35,429 nt of DNA. Origin: Williamsia faeni. GTDB lineage: Bacteria > Actinomycetota > Actinomycetes > Mycobacteriales > Mycobacteriaceae. Under the pieces are notes generated by a model. That model was not told the DNA's origin, ran no database searches, and saw nothing but the letters and a program-made list of their open reading frames with translations. Each line of letters starts with the position of its first letter. Within the stretch, counting starts at the first letter, position 1. The position numbers and the translations under genes are program-made. The stretch spans positions 1 through 35,429 of the forward strand of contig QJJF01000022.1 in NCBI GenBank assembly GCA_003202005.1, given 5' to 3'. Shown here one piece after another: positions 34,891 through 35,429 of the stretch.

Positions 34891-35259
34891 ATGACCTTCG
34901 ATGAGTTCATCGCGCGCACAGGGCAAGCCATTGACTGCGTTGGCGTCGCCGCGATCGTCATGGGCGCCTTGGTCGCCTTGGGGGTGGCGGCTGTCCGATT
35001 TCGCCGTCACGAGCCCAACGTTTACAGCGTGTTCCGACAATGGTTGGGACGGTCGATCCTGCTCGGCTTGGAGCTTCTCGTGGCCGCGGACATTATTCGC
35101 ACCGTAGCAACCAGACCGACGATGGGAGGCGTTGCCATACTCGCCGGAATCGTGCTGATCCGAACCTTCCTGAGCTTTTCCCTCGAACTGGAGATCTCCG
35201 GCCGCTGGCCATGGCAAAAAGCCCCCACGCCAACCCCTCGCCCCAGGACCACCGCCTAA
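34891..35259 (+). CDS. DUF1622 family membrane protein
   Basis: This 122-residue protein has three membrane segments (about 14-36, 52-70 and 78-97). The DUF1622 signature reads LLGLELLVAADIIRTV ... LAGIVLIRTFLSFSLELEISGRWPW. The family is widespread and of unknown function. The tail after WPW is Pro/Thr-rich. It ends two bases before the right att repeat, so it is the last gene of the island. The context (redox, hydrolase and regulator genes) gives no direct clue to its role. Confidence 0.88.
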   Translation: MTFDEFIARTGQAIDCVGVAAIVMGALVALGVAAVRFRRHEPNVYSVFRQWLGRSILLGLELLVAADIIRTVATRPTMGGVAILAGIVLIRTFLSFSLELEISGRWPWQKAPTPTPRPRTTA

Positions 35260-35260
35260 C

Positions 35261-35429
35261 GCCCGGTACGCAGAGGGTACGCAGTAGCCTCGAAACCGCC
35301 CAACGCTGTCCAACACCCTCAAACACGAAAAGCTCTCCCCCACTACATGATCCGAATGTACTCAATAGCGCCAACGATCTGCAAACAACCACAACCACCA
35401 GTTCAAAACCCGTCCAGTGTCAGTTCGAG
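35261..35429. repeat. att-site repeat, right copy (cut by window end)
   Basis: This is the second copy of the repeat at 16578-16745, with the paired GGTACGCAG sites at 35265-35273 and 35276-35284 and an identical last stretch ending GTGTCAGTTCGAG. The window stops inside the T loop of the tRNA 3' core, so the remaining acceptor end and CCA should follow just outside. It marks the probable right boundary of the island. Confidence 0.75.

Larger units (their letters stand above)
16735..35429. mobile_element. Putative integrated genomic island (integrase, IS relics, stress-type cargo)
   Basis: The stretch runs from the tRNA 3' core beside the integrase to the matching core at the window end, about 18.7 kb. 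Inside are an intact tyrosine integrase near the left end, small element-type genes, a repressor-like pseudogene, three decayed insertion sequences, and cargo (lectin, flotillin pair, AhpD-like protein, hydrolases, LuxR-type regulator, DUF1622). No conjugation or phage structural genes are visible, so it would need help to move between cells. The right end is not fully in view. Confidence 0.65.

Noticed and set aside
35265-35284. CRISPR-like short repeats
   Set aside because: Only two copies at an 11-bp period, no spacers and no cas genes; integrase arm sites explain them.

Overview
The window is high-GC actinobacterial DNA, most like the mycolic-acid group (Rhodococcus, Gordonia, Mycobacterium). 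The support is the F420-type luciferase-like oxidoreductase, the CYP plus [3Fe-4S] ferredoxin pair, the IS types, the codon use and the many ATGA/GTGA gene overlaps. The genus cannot be settled from the sequence. The window falls into two parts that meet at about 16.58-16.76 kb.

Part 1 (1-15.9 kb) is a catabolic gene cluster, almost all on the + strand. It holds an APH-like phosphotransferase, two crotonase-fold enzymes, a ferredoxin and its cytochrome P450, an amidohydrolase-2 family TIM-barrel hydrolase, an MDR-type quinone/enoyl reductase, a luciferase-like oxidoreductase, an aldehyde dehydrogenase, a class III CoA-transferase, two intact SDRs and a solute-binding lipoprotein. A short minus-strand operon (8.8-7.36 kb: SDR, deleted SDR, EthD-like protein) sits inside it, behind a strong convergent terminator. 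Together these suggest uptake, P450 hydroxylation, oxidation of alcohol to aldehyde to acid, CoA activation and beta-oxidation-like ring or chain cleavage of a hydrophobic substrate. The substrate cannot be named. Two genes are broken: the transporter binding protein by a 1-nt frameshift and one SDR by an internal deletion.

Part 2 (16.7 kb to the window end) looks like an integrated mobile island of about 18.7 kb. A tyrosine integrase (17.36-18.75 kb) faces a tRNA 3'-end core at 16735-16762. An imperfect copy of the 168-bp sequence leading into that core recurs at 35261-35429 and runs off the window. Both copies carry GGTACGCAG twice at an 11-bp period, and CCGTGCTACCC twice at the same period lies on the integrase side, as expected for integrase arm sites. 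Because the left junction is preceded by an element-type arm rather than the 5' half of a tRNA, I infer two related elements in tandem; the catabolic cluster may then belong to the upstream element.

The island's left half is an insertion graveyard: a second tRNA 3' fragment, an IS256-type transposase cut by an IS30-type element that is itself decayed, an IS6-type pseudogene and a frameshifted XRE-type repressor. Its cargo is a 770-aa lectin/InlB-repeat protein with an unrecognised C-terminal domain, small membrane proteins, a flotillin with an NfeD-like partner, an AhpD-like protein, two alpha/beta hydrolases, a large LuxR-type ATPase regulator, a small unknown protein and a DUF1622 membrane protein beside the right end. 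The lectin-like protein and the tandem att structure are the most novel-looking items.
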